Translations under genes and position numbers: made by a program
DNA from: Rhexocercosporidium sp. MPI-PUGE-AT-0058
Taxonomy: Eukaryota > Ascomycota > Leotiomycetes > Helotiales
Assembly: GCA_020746875.1 (NCBI GenBank)
Contig: JAGTJL010000001.1
Span: 992,001 to 1,056,000 of the forward strand
Direction of reading: 5' to 3'
Length of the DNA: 64,000 nucleotides
The notes under the pieces: generated by a model
The model's database searches: none
Seen by the model: the letters and a program-made list of their open reading frames with translations, nothing else
Told to the model about the DNA's origin: nothing
Shown: positions 1 to 11,078 of the stretch, piece after piece
Layout of the letters: each line of letters starts with the position of its first letter
Position numbering within the stretch: the stretch's first letter is position 1

Positions 1-137
1 AACTCTTTTTATTTTAAAACACCATGGCCAACATCACTGGGCGAGAAAGTTTTACCTAAATATGCTAAGAAGACCTTGAACTACGAACAAGGCCGCCTAC
101 CGCACCCCAGTATCTCATCAGAAGCCGAAGCTCGAGC

Positions 138-1022
138 CTAATGAGACTGTCCATTCACCCACTTATCGTCTATAATCTCGACCGGTACGCCCGTCATATC
201 CTGTCCCATCTCGCGCCAGTTCACATCTGTACGTGGGTGGTATGGGATTCGCTGGTAAAACTTCCAGCTAGATGCTAGCGTATGTGGGCGGCAATACTTA
301 CCAAGTGCGCTACAGCAATTTTGTCGCGCTGTGTCTCGGAGCATGGCTGTCCATGGAATGGCTGGGGGTGTTGGTTTGACTGGCGTTGCTACCGTTGGAG
401 CGGAGATGGTTGTAGCTGGGACCGTGATGAGTGGGTCGTCGCAAATAAATATGTTCCCATCGTAGCGGTGGAGGTTCTTCGTGTCGTATTCCTCCGGATG
501 GATGTATGCTGGTTCCTGGTTCCAGCCGAAGTAAGTCTCCCAAGCTAAGGCGTATTTTTCCAGCTCTTCTTGGGATGCGTACCATGGGTTCAAAGTACTC
601 GCTTCATATGTAGGGAGGGAGCATTGATTTAAGCCTTGATATTGATAATAAGGAGCTGGGGTAACGGGTTGATCCCATGGAATCAAGTCGCTGTGGCTGG
701 TGTTGGAGTATTGCTCGTTCTGATAGTCCATCTCAACAGTGAGTTCAGAGGAAAACCATGGCTCCAACTCCGTAGTGTCACGTTCAGAGAACTTGTATCG
801 ATTCCAGTCTAGGTACTGATATCGAGGAACTGGATGAGAGAACTGATCCCGCAGAACAAGCTGCGCGCAATCGATGCTTGGATGCTGCTCGTTCTGATCA
901 TTCATCTCAGCAGGCCTAAACTCATTTTGTTGGCTGTTGAGCGCATAAACATATTTCTGTCCGAAGAGAGTTCGACAAGCGCTGTCATCCTCGTTCTCAA
1001 GGTGTTGTTGGTAGTTCGACAT
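138..1022 (-). CDS. Hypothetical protein with internal repeat (294 aa)
   Basis: A single uninterrupted reading frame from an ATG at 1022. I do not recognise the family. The protein is rich in Tyr, Gln, Asn and Pro. It contains two degenerate copies of a unit of about 50 residues: each begins with a QNEQ motif, continues with a D-Q-[FP] stretch and a YQY motif, and ends in PW[FY][AS]S. A proline/threonine-rich linker follows, then a C-terminal region with basic and aromatic residues (SSWKFYQRIPYHPRTDVNW). There is no signal peptide, membrane segment or known catalytic motif. The repeat and the sustained frame length make a real gene likely, but expression and function are unknown. It is transcribed away from the siderophore transporter that follows. 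Confidence 0.55.
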   Translation of the reverse strand: MSNYQQHLENEDDSACRTLFGQKYVYALNSQQNEFRPAEMNDQNEQHPSIDCAQLVLRDQFSHPVPRYQYLDWNRYKFSERDTTELEPWFSSELTVEMDYQNEQYSNTSHSDLIPWDQPVTPAPYYQYQGLNQCSLPTYEASTLNPWYASQEELEKYALAWETYFGWNQEPAYIHPEEYDTKNLHRYDGNIFICDDPLITVPATTISAPTVATPVKPTPPAIPWTAMLRDTARQNCCSALGKYCRPHTLASSWKFYQRIPYHPRTDVNWREMGQDMTGVPVEIIDDKWVNGQSH

Positions 1023-2490
1023 GGTGATTCGTTATGTGGTTTTCTTGATCAATGTAAATGAAGGATATTGGATTATTATGGGCTACAAGTAGGAACTGGT
1101 GAGTATAAACGTGTGAAGAGGAAACGTATCGCTGGATGATGGAACATCTAGGCCTACTCTCACGGAGACAACGCCTAGAAAAAGGACAATGAATGGTGGT
1201 TGTTTCTTTATCTTTCATGCTGGATCGTGCTTTGTTCTTTGTTATAGAACAATGCCGATGCCCAATCTCCTTTCATCTGTATGGGGCAACAATATTACAA
1301 TTGAAAGACTGTCTAACTGGTCATAAGATTTAGGCCTTCGAAGGGGTCTTAGTGTTCTCTTCGTTTTGTTTGGTAAATTTTTGCCGTGGTGAGATATGCT
1401 GAAGAGGAGCTTTTCTTACGACTGAGAGGTACAGTACCTTGAAGACCTAAGAAATCTAAATGCTGCGGTAAGCAATCAATCATCAGTACTGCTGGAATAC
1501 CAGAGATAAGATGGCAGAACTAGAAGAACATACCTCGGAGTTGATGACGTTCATTTGATGCTCGCTTGGCAAAAATCCGGAAGATGGGACCCGTTGACGT
1601 CTTGCTTCGGTGCACATCGTCCCATACTCCAGTATTTCCGTCATCAATTCCAATTCATGTAAAGCCTGACATTAATCCTTAAAAGCCTTATATATCATCA
1701 CTGTCTGATCGTTTAGGTATCTTGAGCTGCACTAGACTTGAATAGGAAGGTCTGGTCACTGCCAAGCCTGTGACACCAATCTACGCACATCAGATAAATT
1801 TGCTCCTAGAACCACGAATGGATGAGGGCATCTGGAAATCCTCTAATCTTAGAGTTACTTATGAACCATCACTCCGATTGCGGACCATCAGCTGCTCACA
1901 TAGCCGACCAGCAGCTGTGGGCAAAGAACATTTGTACCGCCAAGGCCGAGGGACTATTATCAAACTTTTTCAAGGATCGATGAGCTCCCACGGATACGGT
2001 TACCCCAAAACACTAAACCCCCGCGACCCAAGCCAACAAAATGGCGCGGCGAATCATCTGATTAGATGAAAACTCTGATCTGATAAGATTGCAGCGATCA
2101 GCTCGTGGGGCGTTCGGACGGCGTCCAGTCACATCACTCGTTCTCAGCCGGAAAATCCTTCACAGTCTCCACCTCTTCCAAGAACCCAGGATGTTGGCAG
2201 CCACCCAGTCATTGAGTCCGCTGGGATCAGGAAGTCTTGGGTTCGAGCTGGATTCGAGATCCGGCCCGAATCAAAGATAGTTGACATGATATAACGCGCT
2301 CTCTCCCACCCTGCGCGAATATCTGTAGCTCTTGTCCATCACTTGTTTTCCATAACTCAGCTCATTAGCGACGCGAGGGTGATCCCATCCGACCGAACCT
2401 CAAAGTCTTCTACACTAGGATCAATCAGAGCCAACGATCCCAACACTTCGGAATTGACTGCTTTGAGCCCCTACTGGACCAGCGGCAATC
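1023..2490. other. Intergenic region, divergent promoters
   Basis: About 1.5 kb between two divergent genes. Short open frames here have no recognisable content. It holds the iron-type GATA site annotated separately and presumably the promoters of both neighbours. Confidence 0.6.
2078..2086 (+). promoter_or_regulatory. Iron-responsive GATA-factor site (ATCTGATAA)
   Basis: An exact match to ATCWGATAA, the extended GATA site bound by fungal iron repressors of the SreA/SRE/Sfu1 family. It lies 405 bases upstream of the start codon of the siderophore transporter. A related but imperfect copy (ATCTGATTA) lies about 20 bases upstream. The family link is established knowledge; regulation of this gene by iron is inferred from the site and from the product. 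Confidence 0.6.
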
Positions 2491-4272
2491 ATGAACCTCA
2501 ATCCTGATACACCCAGGGAGACGAGCAATGAGGAGAAGACAGACCCGACTGTCGCCTATCCTCTCGATGCTCGCCCGGATGATCACATCATAGGAAAAAA
2601 TTCACCCGGTGTAGCTCGTATTGAAGCCGTGTCAAGCCAATTGACTCTCGGCGACCGAATATTCCTCTTCCTTGGCGTCTTCCTCATTGCCTATGCCTAC
2701 GGTCTTGATGGAACAGTTCGATACACGTACCAAGCTACGGCAACCAGCGACTATGCTCTCCACTCTCTCCTGTCTACCATTAACGTCCTTCGAAGTGTTA
2801 TCGCTGCCGCAGCTCAGCCAACCGCCGCCAAGATTGCAGATGTTTTCGGTCGTCTTGAGTTGGTCGCCATCTCTGTGTTCTTCTACACACTTGGTACGAT
2901 CGTGGAGACCTGTGCCGATGGCGTGAAGACTTTTTGCGCAGGTGCTGTCCTCTATCAAATTGGATACACCTGTGTCATACTCCTGGTCGAAGTCATCATC
3001 GCAGACATCACGTCCATGCGGAGCAGAGTGTTCTTTTCGTACATCCCAGCGACTCCATTCATAATCAACACTTGGGTTAGTGGCGATGTTACCCAAGCCG
3101 TTCTAGGAGCAACCTCTTGGAGATGGGGCATTGGCATGTGGTGCATCATCTATCCAATTTGTGCTCTGCCCTTGATGCTAGCACTCTTCCTCGCTGGACG
3201 TCGTGCTCGGAGAAATGGCGTACTAGATACCTACAAGTCACCCTTCCAAATGCTGGGTGGTAAACGCTTGGCGGCAGAACTGTTCTGGCAACTCGACGTG
3301 ATTGGTATCATCCTTCTCATCGCCGTTTTCGCACTCATACTCGTCCCTCTCACTCTTGCTGGAGGATCCACTGCCGTTGGCGCCGCTGCATCGAAATGGC
3401 ATCAAGCACACATTCTTGCCCCTTTGATAATTGGCATTCTCTGCATTCCGGTATTCATCTACTGGGAAACGAAGGCCAAGCACCCTCTTCTTCCTTTCCA
3501 CCTCCTCAAGGACCGGGCTGTGTGGGCTGCTCTTGGAATAGCGATGTTCCTCAACTTTGCCTGGTACCTTCAGGGAGACTTCCTTTACACAGTCTTGATC
3601 GTCGCTTTCGACTTCAGCATCAAGTCAGCGACCAGAGTTTCCTCGCTGTACAGTTTCTGCTCCGTCATTACTGGTGTCCTGGTCTCGCTGGTAATCTTCA
3701 AGGTCAGAAGACTCAAGTACTTCATTCTGGCTGGCACGATGCTCTTCCTAGTTGCGTTTGGTCTTCTGATCCACTACCGAGGAGGCAATAGCAACGCAGC
3801 TCAATCTGGTGTCATTGGCGCGCAAGTCCTCCTGGGTATCGCGGGAGGTCTATTCCCATACCCAGCGCAAGCCTCCATCCAAGCCGCTACAAAGCACGAA
3901 CACGTCGCCGTCATCACTGGAATCTACCTCGCAAGCTACAATGTCGGCTCCGCACTCGGAAACTGCGTCTCAGGCGCTATCTGGACGCAAACTCTCTACT
4001 CTCAACTCAACACCCGACTCGCATTCACTGGAAACACCACATTGGCTGCAAGTGTCTATGGGAGTCCATTCATGCTTGTCCCAGAATACCCTGTGGGTAC
4101 GGATGTTAGGACAGCGATTATTGATAGTTATCAGCATGTACAGCGCTTGTTGACTATTACGGGCATTTGTCTTTGTGTGCCGTTGATTGCGTTTGCGTTC
4201 TGCTTGAGGAATCCAAGGTTGAGTGATGAACAGAGCCAGCCGGAGGCGGAGGAGGGTCATGTTATTCGTTGA
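2491..4272 (+). CDS. Siderophore iron transporter, MFS (Sit1/Mir family)
   Basis: An intronless gene for a 593-aa major facilitator protein. A polar N-terminus of about 60 residues precedes a first membrane segment ([19 protein letters not shown]) and about 14 hydrophobic segments in total. The [12 protein letters not shown] block after the first helix and the R-x4-F-S-Y-I-P block are typical of fungal siderophore-iron:proton symporters (Sit1/Arn/MirB). Such proteins import ferric hydroxamate siderophores across the plasma membrane. The length fits the family (about 580-640 aa). No siderophore synthetase lies nearby, so the substrate, and whether it is the fungus's own siderophore or one taken from other microbes, cannot be told. 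An ATCTGATAA site 405 bases upstream suggests repression by an SreA-like GATA factor in iron-replete cells. Confidence 0.93.
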   Translation: MNLNPDTPRETSNEEKTDPTVAYPLDARPDDHIIGKNSPGVARIEAVSSQLTLGDRIFLFLGVFLIAYAYGLDGTVRYTYQATATSDYALHSLLSTINVLRSVIAAAAQPTAAKIADVFGRLELVAISVFFYTLGTIVETCADGVKTFCAGAVLYQIGYTCVILLVEVIIADITSMRSRVFFSYIPATPFIINTWVSGDVTQAVLGATSWRWGIGMWCIIYPICALPLMLALFLAGRRARRNGVLDTYKSPFQMLGGKRLAAELFWQLDVIGIILLIAVFALILVPLTLAGGSTAVGAAASKWHQAHILAPLIIGILCIPVFIYWETKAKHPLLPFHLLKDRAVWAALGIAMFLNFAWYLQGDFLYTVLIVAFDFSIKSATRVSSLYSFCSVITGVLVSLVIFKVRRLKYFILAGTMLFLVAFGLLIHYRGGNSNAAQSGVIGAQVLLGIAGGLFPYPAQASIQAATKHEHVAVITGIYLASYNVGSALGNCVSGAIWTQTLYSQLNTRLAFTGNTTLAASVYGSPFMLVPEYPVGTDVRTAIIDSYQHVQRLLTITGICLCVPLIAFAFCLRNPRLSDEQSQPEAEEGHVIR

Positions 4273-4520
4273 GCAAGAGATCTTAAGAAGTCAATTGCTA
4301 CTGTCGGAATAGGACGCCCAGTCTAAATGCCTTAATCTAATACCTCAGAAATGATACTGCCTCGGTTTCGCTTCGCTTGAAAGACAACAACAAAGCAGTT
4401 ACAGTATTAGACGCTCCAAATGTGATAGATCTTTCTTACTTTTCAGCTTTTCCCTCTCCGTGCGAGCTTCTCTTTCCATATCTTCGTGCGACATATTCGG
4501 AAAGGAGATCGAGTCTACCC

Positions 4521-6695
4521 TCATGATGATGGCCTGTTTGCACTGAAAGTAGGCGGGTGAAAGGCAGCCCAAGTCTGGGCTGAAGACACGACGAGGCTTG
4601 CAAGTGCAAGGAAAATGCTCGCCGTTCCAAAGATCACTGCGAACCAGAATGTGTGATATGCTACATTCTATGGTTAGTATGCTTCTTTTGGCTATGAGGC
4701 AGCAGTCCACTTGCCTACAGAGTCTCGCTTGTCCCGAAAGACCCCCCGGAAGCCTTTTGGCCTCACTCCGTCCATGCTGTGGACTGGTTAGCCTGAAGTA
4801 TCTCTATTAGTATTGGGCATGAATGGTTGAACCTACTGGAGTCTGAGCTCGTGGGGTCGGGCGCCGTAGGTTGGGAACTCAGAATACCTCCAACATCGAT
4901 TTGGCTCGGACTTGTAGGACAGGTGGGCAGCCATTCCTCCGATTCCATCCGGAGGCAGGTACTTCATGATATCTCCTAGCGTGTAGTCTTCAATTGGCAT
5001 GTGGTACCACGGCAGAATTTTCTGCATCTTACTGCTTCCATATTTCCACGAAGGGAATAGCCACCACGGTGCGGGAAGAGCGGCGTATGCTTTCCGAGTC
5101 ATTCGCTGTTGAGATCGATTGCTGGATCCTAACAATATTTTCATCGTATTTCCGATCTCTTTATTGTCGTTAGACTTTGGGACCAACAAACTATCGAAAT
5201 TAGGGCCAGCAAGTCTCTTGAGAGTAGCAGCCTATCTAGCAAACGTACTTCGCTATATAATATGATGTGTTGAGTGTGCCGCATCCGAACCAGAAAAGTC
5301 TCAAGCGGTCTCTCCCATCCCGATAGGGAAATTCGAGTGACAGATGTGATCTTGCATCGAATGTCCACTCTATCTTCAGATTCCCAAGACTTGCCAGACT
5401 GTGTACGTGGAGGTCATAGGTGCGAAAGCTCTTCATGACACTCTCTGCGGGAAGCTGTTTAGAAACTAAGCCTGTATTTCGACATAATCGATCCCGGAAA
5501 TTGTTGAAATCAAGGCCCTGGTAGTATGCTAGCACTTTGCTAGGAGACAACTTCTTTAGTTCCTTATCATAAAAGACGTCTCGTAGGACCATCGATGGAC
5601 CGTAATAACACCTATCTATCATGGCAATAGCGTAACAGGAGAGGCATGCCAGGTTGATATCGTGAATATCAGGTTCAGAACCGCGCATATATGGCTGAAA
5701 CAGATACCTTTCTCGTAACAGGCTCGAAGTAGCCTATCAATTCTCAAGTCGTGTGTGACATGGACGGCTTCAATAACGGCTCTTGTAACAATGACAGCAA
5801 ACGAAGGACCTGACTGTGGGCTGACAATGCGAAACTCACTATCCAGGTCATCTTCACTACAAAAACTTCCGATGATCGGCCCTATCACACTCAGTATGGA
5901 GTATATGTGTCCGATTCCACTAAAGTCAATCTCCGTTTCTAGAAGATACAGGTAAGTTGTGTCGTAGTGATGGAGAGCCAAAGCTAGGTCTTTAATGAGT
6001 GAGTGTCTGAGCTCTTCGGTAGCCCACTCAGAGGGCCAAATGTACTTCCATAAATCGGGTATCGGGTCAAACTTGGGGCTCGACACACATTTAGCACGGC
6101 TTCATCAAGTTTGAGGAGTGGCTAGCGGCCGGGCATACTTCCTGAGAATCTTTCGCCTTTTGTCCTCCTCTTTCTGGAGCTTATCATCGGTCTTCGTAGC
6201 CTTGAACGGCCAGAACTTTGGCTGGTCCTCTTCGCCGGCACGGATGGCTTCAGTTCTGGCAATCCCTCCAAGAGCTATTTGTAGCTCATGAGGACTCGCT
6301 TCAATATCCATCTCCATTCCCTCCTGCCCAGCCCTCAACTTTTTAACCATAGCCAAAAGTAAACCTCCCATCATCCCTTCCAGCTTCGCTTTCGCCATCT
6401 CGGTGAAGACTCCCAAACAAATGTGATTCTGGTCTCCAGCGTCAGGCCCTCCACAAACATCACCTCCCCCGATACTTCCACTCCCAATGCTCATGCCTTC
6501 GATCAGAGACATCATCTCCTCATCCTGGCCTTCGTCCTTCACATCCTCCTCAACATCCAATCCGCCTTCCGTTCTAGCATTTGCACATCTACGTCCCGAT
6601 TTACTCTCATCTTCGACTTCGCCTCCATATCCAGGCGATCTGTCTTTGCCCTTGAGGATGTTTCTCAGTTCAATGTCCATGTCCGTGGAATACAT
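4521..6695 (-). CDS. Unknown protein with C-terminal membrane segment (six exons, about 617 aa)
   Basis: My reconstruction joins exons 6695-6139, 6078-5708, 5615-5249, 5190-4837, 4776-4719 and 4667-4521. Introns of 60, 92, 58, 60 and 51 nt all keep phase, and the total is a multiple of three. I do not recognise the family. The N-terminal exon is acidic and glycine-rich. The middle exons are globular. The last two exons give a GFRGVFRDKRDS motif and then a hydrophobic segment (YHTFWFAVIFGTASIFLALA), a tail arrangement I associate with an unnamed group of fungal proteins ending in a membrane anchor. The weakest junction is the first intron, whose acceptor is GAG rather than CAG or TAG. The first exon could be a separate gene, but the second exon has no in-frame ATG of its own, which favours one gene. 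Confidence 0.6.
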
Positions 6696-7286
6696 GTCGA
6701 TGATCCAAGAGCCAAGATTTTGGTAGGTTGGTGGTAATTGCAGAAATTACCACTGTTGAATGATCAGAAATAAACTAGAATTTAGAGATATTCCCCTTCC
6801 CAACCTAGAAAGTGAATAGCCCACACTTCTTCACGGCCTTACTCCCCCACCCTCTCGGGTACCACAACACACCCACCGTCGGACCACAAGTGAGTACAGA
6901 AGCAAACAAATCTACACCTATGCTCCCAGCTGCAGCACACGCGTAGACCTTGAAACGCTCGCTTAAAACACACCAGGATCCAACTGCCTAATGCCCTGTC
7001 TGCAGGCTCCCGAACCTTGTGGTTTCGAAACAGGCAAACATGGATCGGAACTTGGAATTGAGTACGGGTTTGGGTATACTATGTGGATGTGCACAGCAGG
7101 CGAACTCCGAACTTCGGGTATGTGCCTGTCCGTGTCTATATCTAGAGGGTTCGTTGTCAGGAGGTGTCACTACTTGCAGCTGCTATCTGCTTTACAGTCA
7201 TCGAAGGGAATACGCCCCAGAATTTCCAAAAATTAGACCATTGGCAATGAAATGGTTTGCTCTGGACAATTTCTAAGCACATGCCC
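6696..7286. other. Intergenic region, no gene seen
   Basis: About 590 bases between two minus-strand genes. It should hold the promoter of the 4.5-6.7 kb gene and the 3' end of the homeobox gene. I see no convincing coding content. Confidence 0.5.
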
Positions 7287-9158
7287 TCACAAAATCCCCA
7301 CCGCCGCATCCCCACCCAACCTCTCCATCCCAGGCACCTCAGCATTCTGCAACAGCTTCAGCACATCCTCCTCGAATCCCCACCCACCAGTCCACTCACT
7401 CATCATCGCGCCCTCCTTGAAATGCGTCGCCAGATGCTCCGTCCTCGCTTCCCAGCTCACCATCCACTCATCACAGAAGCCACACCGACTCCTCAGCTCT
7501 CCCCACTCGACTTTCCAGAGCTCGTAGACGGCGGGTAAGGGTTGGTTGCAGCGGTGGAACTTGACGAGGTGTTGCCGGAGGTGGTCTTTACGGCGGAACG
7601 CACGCTCGGAAGCTGGGCGCTCGGAACAGGAGTTGTGTTCGTGGGCGTTGAGGTGGGGTTCGGTGGGGTTGGGGTGACCGCAGAAGAGGCATTGAGTGCC
7701 GTTTAAGGGCGTGGTGAATGTGCCGCTACCGTTGGAGCAGCAGATCCAGTGTTCGAGGGGGAGGTGGATGGACTTCTCGTGGCGTTGCCAGTCGTGTCTT
7801 TTCTTGAATGAGTCGGGGCAGAAGGTGCAGTGGAAGTGGGCGGTGAATGCGTTGGTGTTGGGGGTTTTGTTTTCGATGGAATCTCGTTTCTGGCGGCGGC
7901 GGCGTTTGGGTCGTGTGAAGGATTGGCGGGAGGCGAAGGAGCTGTGGCTCCAGCCTGAGTTGGAGGAGGAGGTTGAGAGGTCAGAGCGGTTGGTATCGAT
8001 ACTTGATACGGATATGTTGTCGAAGGATGAGTGTCTGCTTAGTGTCCCTTTGCCGTCATGTTCACTGTAGGTGCTTGAAGCTGCCGCAAGTGCTCTCGCG
8101 ACGGCTGAGGGGTCAACAGCGTCGTCTTCGGGTGGTGAATTCTGCCATCGTGATATCGGACTTAGGTCTCCAGCTCCTGGCGAAGATGACTTCTGCTTTG
8201 AACCTCGACCTCGGCCAGGAATGGGGATTCCTTGCACGTGCCTTTGTCGTCTTCTGGCGTTGGCAAACCAGTTCGATATTTGCATCAAAGTGAGACCCGT
8301 AGTAGCCTTCAACTCCAACTTCTCCTCTTCAGATGGATACGGTGCATGTCGATGATCAGAAAGCCACGCTTTAAGAACTCGAATATCCTGCTTCGAAATA
8401 GCTCTCTTTCCTTTAGCCGGAGAAACCACCGATGACACATCTCCCGGCATCAAAGACGGTTCAGGAAGCGTATTCGGCGCAGAGACATCCGCCTCATCAC
8501 CCCAGTCTACGAACTCAAGCCCATCCTCAAACTCCTCGTTCACGCCATGCAAATGGCCCATGATCGGGCGATTCGTCTCAAACTCCGACGGCTTCCTCTT
8601 CTCTCCAATCGCCAGACTACATTCCCTGAACAGTGCAACACAGCTAGAACATGCCGCGACAGGATTTGGGTTAGAGAACGTCGTCCGGATGATGAGGCAT
8701 TCTAGACGGTGGTACCGGCAATATGAGCATGGTTCTGGTGGTCTATAGGCACCGTTTACCCAGCGCAGGAAATCTTGCTCGTTGGGAACGACTTTCTCGA
8801 CGTTGGTGGGCCAGTCACGTAACAGGTCGTTCTCGGCGATGTAGTTGTTGTTTCCGTTGTTGTCAGAAGAAAGGGGTAGCGAGAACGGATCTGCGTCGGT
8901 GGAGAAAGACAGCCCATTTAAGGCACTATCCCAGTTCCCAAGTGGCTGGATATCTAGCGAAGTGTCCCACAAAGGTAGATCCTGACTATCAAAACCGAAG
9001 CTTTCTTCAGGCAGCTGGCTGAAATCGAGATCGACATCCAGCAGCTGATGCTGATGCGGGCATGATCCAGCGGTCTGGAATTTCAAAGCGAGTCTGATCA
9101 GCACGGCCCTAAGTTAAGAGTGTGGACTTATGGATATGTTGGGTCTTACCCCTTCCAT
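7287..9158 (-). CDS. Homeobox (TALE/KN type) and C2H2 zinc-finger transcription factor
   Basis: The main exon (9074-7287) encodes a homeodomain at about residues 222-280. It carries the WFxNxR recognition-helix signature (SNWFANARRR) and the extended loop of TALE/KN homeodomains (HRHAPYPSEEEK). C2H2-like fingers follow at about residues 416-440 (C-x2-C ... H-x4-H), 463-511 and 531-553. An N-terminal Cys-rich patch (CSYCRYHRLEC) may be a further metal site. The N-terminus is inferred: an ATG at 9158, a three-codon first exon and a 75-nt intron (9149-9075, GTAAGA donor) join in phase to give about 598 aa; without this the frame has no ATG before the homeodomain region. Homeobox/C2H2 fusions are known in filamentous ascomycetes as developmental regulators. 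Target genes cannot be read from the sequence. Confidence 0.85.
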
Positions 9159-9898
9159 GTCTAAGTGCAGTCTTCAAGATACCTGGCCCTAGCTGCGAGG
9201 TGATTTGGGTTGGTAATTGGACAATGTTATATGGTGTTGTGGGAGGACACCATGTCGTCCTGTGGAAGCAGCAAAAGGTGGAATTTAAATCTTATGTCAC
9301 CGGGCGTGGCGGCGAAATCGGAGCGAGGCTCACTGTTATTCCCCGTAAGCGACGCGACTCCATCCAGGGAGTCCTGGGCCGTCCGAATAGAGGGAAGCTT
9401 TAGCGAGTGCCGAATTCTTTCTCAACTACACTTGTGACGCTTCAATCTTTGCGAAAACACGGGTCTGCATTGTATCATAAAACTTTGCGCTTTCCATGTT
9501 TCCGCTGAGGTCGGGAGACAGCTACTGAGATACTGCAAATTTCTCAACTTGTGCCATTTCAACTGGCTTGAGAATCAGCCAAGTGAGTCCCGGCAATTCG
9601 GTACGGCACTCCGACCCTACCTGTAAATACAGTCGAGTCAAAATAATTCTCCCTGATCAAAACATCGAGCAATCCCTCAAGAGTTTTCTACCATGTGTAG
9701 AATTTCTCGTTCATGAACCTACACGCACCTATGGAAATGCGAAACATATCTGTTGTCGTAGTAATTCACCACGACTCCGCAAGCAAGTGTTAAGTCAACG
9801 CATATAAATTTTTCTTACGGAGGCACAGAATTACAACACGATACAACAATATTTGTACAGCCCTGCCTCACTCCATTTCCTCCAGCATTTGCATTCCC
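9159..9898. other. Intergenic region, no gene seen
   Basis: About 740 bases upstream of the homeobox gene and downstream of the EVE-domain gene. I see no coding or RNA feature. Confidence 0.5.
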
Positions 9899-11078
9899 TT
9901 ACTGCTCAATAACATCCCCTCTCTTCTCCATCTCACCCACCAGAAACTGCCATTCTCCCTCACTAACCTTGCTAACACTCATTCTGGTCAGCTTCAACAT
10001 CTGCATATTCTCCAATGGATTGCCCTTCTCGGTCTGCCACTCCTTCAACTCCTTGAGCGTGATTGGCGTGGTGAGCTTTTGTTTGAATGTCACGTAGACG
10101 ACGGACCACTTTGGGTCGGAGGGCTTGGATGATGCGTCGTAGTAGGGCGCGGATGGGTCGTGAGCCGTCACTTTGTGATGTGAGCTGGGTTTTATGATTG
10201 GGATTGGGATTGTATATGATGATTGGGGAGGTAAAATATGGGAGATTTACAGTCAGGTGTATGTTCTTGTACAATCTCCATTGTTCCTACAATTGCGGGA
10301 ACTTTGCAACTAGAATGGTAGAAGAAAGCTAGATCTCCTTTCTTCATTGAACGGAGATTGTTGCGTGCTAAACGAAAGTGTTAATGTGACATTCAGCGTA
10401 AAATCGATATGATGTGTGAGGGAAATACCTGCGAAATTCCGGATGCCTGTGTCACCATGTTAGCCCTATCTAGACAGATGAAGTTGGAGATACTTACCAT
10501 CCCATGGCTCTGGCTCTGTCTTGGCTGCGAGATCATCGATTGAGAATTTGATGTCTTTGCCTTTCTCGATTCTTGATTCCGGTTCTGCTTTCAGAAGCCA
10601 GTACTGCCGACCGGTTGGGCTGTCCTCAGCAGGTTTGGCTTTCGCTGTGGCTGTGGTGGATTTTGAGGGCCTAGATTTCTTTGCGGGTTTCTGAAATGTT
10701 CGTTAGACTTGTAGGTTGGTAGGGAACACATGAGGAACAGATTGGTTGGAACCGTAAAGAGTAAAATAATGTTACACGTGATTGGTTACAATGTTGAAAC
10801 CCACCTGAGCGCGAAATGAGGAAGCAATCAAGGAGTACAGTGCACGAACTTACCTCGTCAGATCCCTCTTCAGCCTTGTCATTGGCCACGCTTCCAGTGT
10901 CTTCGGACGTCTTTGATTCGTTCTTCACTTCCTTCTTCGACTCCTTCTTGGCATTCTTCGAAGCTGGAACTTTCGCAGATTGGTTCGGAGCAACATCCTC
11001 GGTTTTGGTTGATATTCGACGACTGGATCTCCGAGGTTCTTCCGACGCCCCCAAGTCTTTCGCTTTTCTTTTTGGCAT
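9899..11078 (-). CDS. EVE-domain protein, THYN1/Thy28-like (five exons, 274 aa)
   Basis: Exons are 11078-10854, 10690-10498, 10446-10429 (18 nt), 10367-10251 and 10170-9899. All junctions are in phase, and donors and acceptors are near consensus. The first 75 residues are Lys/Ser/Glu-rich and disordered (MPKRKAK..., RRSSRR), probably nuclear targeting. The EVE fold then starts at QYWLLKAEPESRIEKGKDIKF and includes the family blocks WDGIRNFAARNNLRSMKKGD, FYHSSCKVPAIVG and PYYDASSKPSDPKW. EVE domains are PUA-related and bind modified bases in DNA or RNA; human THYN1 is the closest named relative. The micro-exon encodes the IRNFA part of a highly conserved block, so it cannot be skipped without breaking the fold. 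Confidence 0.9.

Noticed and set aside
2220..2280. A box B-like GGTTCGAGCTGG sequence suggesting a tRNA
   Set aside because: There is no box A at the expected distance and no cloverleaf can be formed.
6105..6695. The acidic first exon as a separate 196-aa gene
   Set aside because: A 60-nt intron joins it in phase to the downstream exons, which lack their own ATG. It remains a possible alternative because the acceptor is weak.
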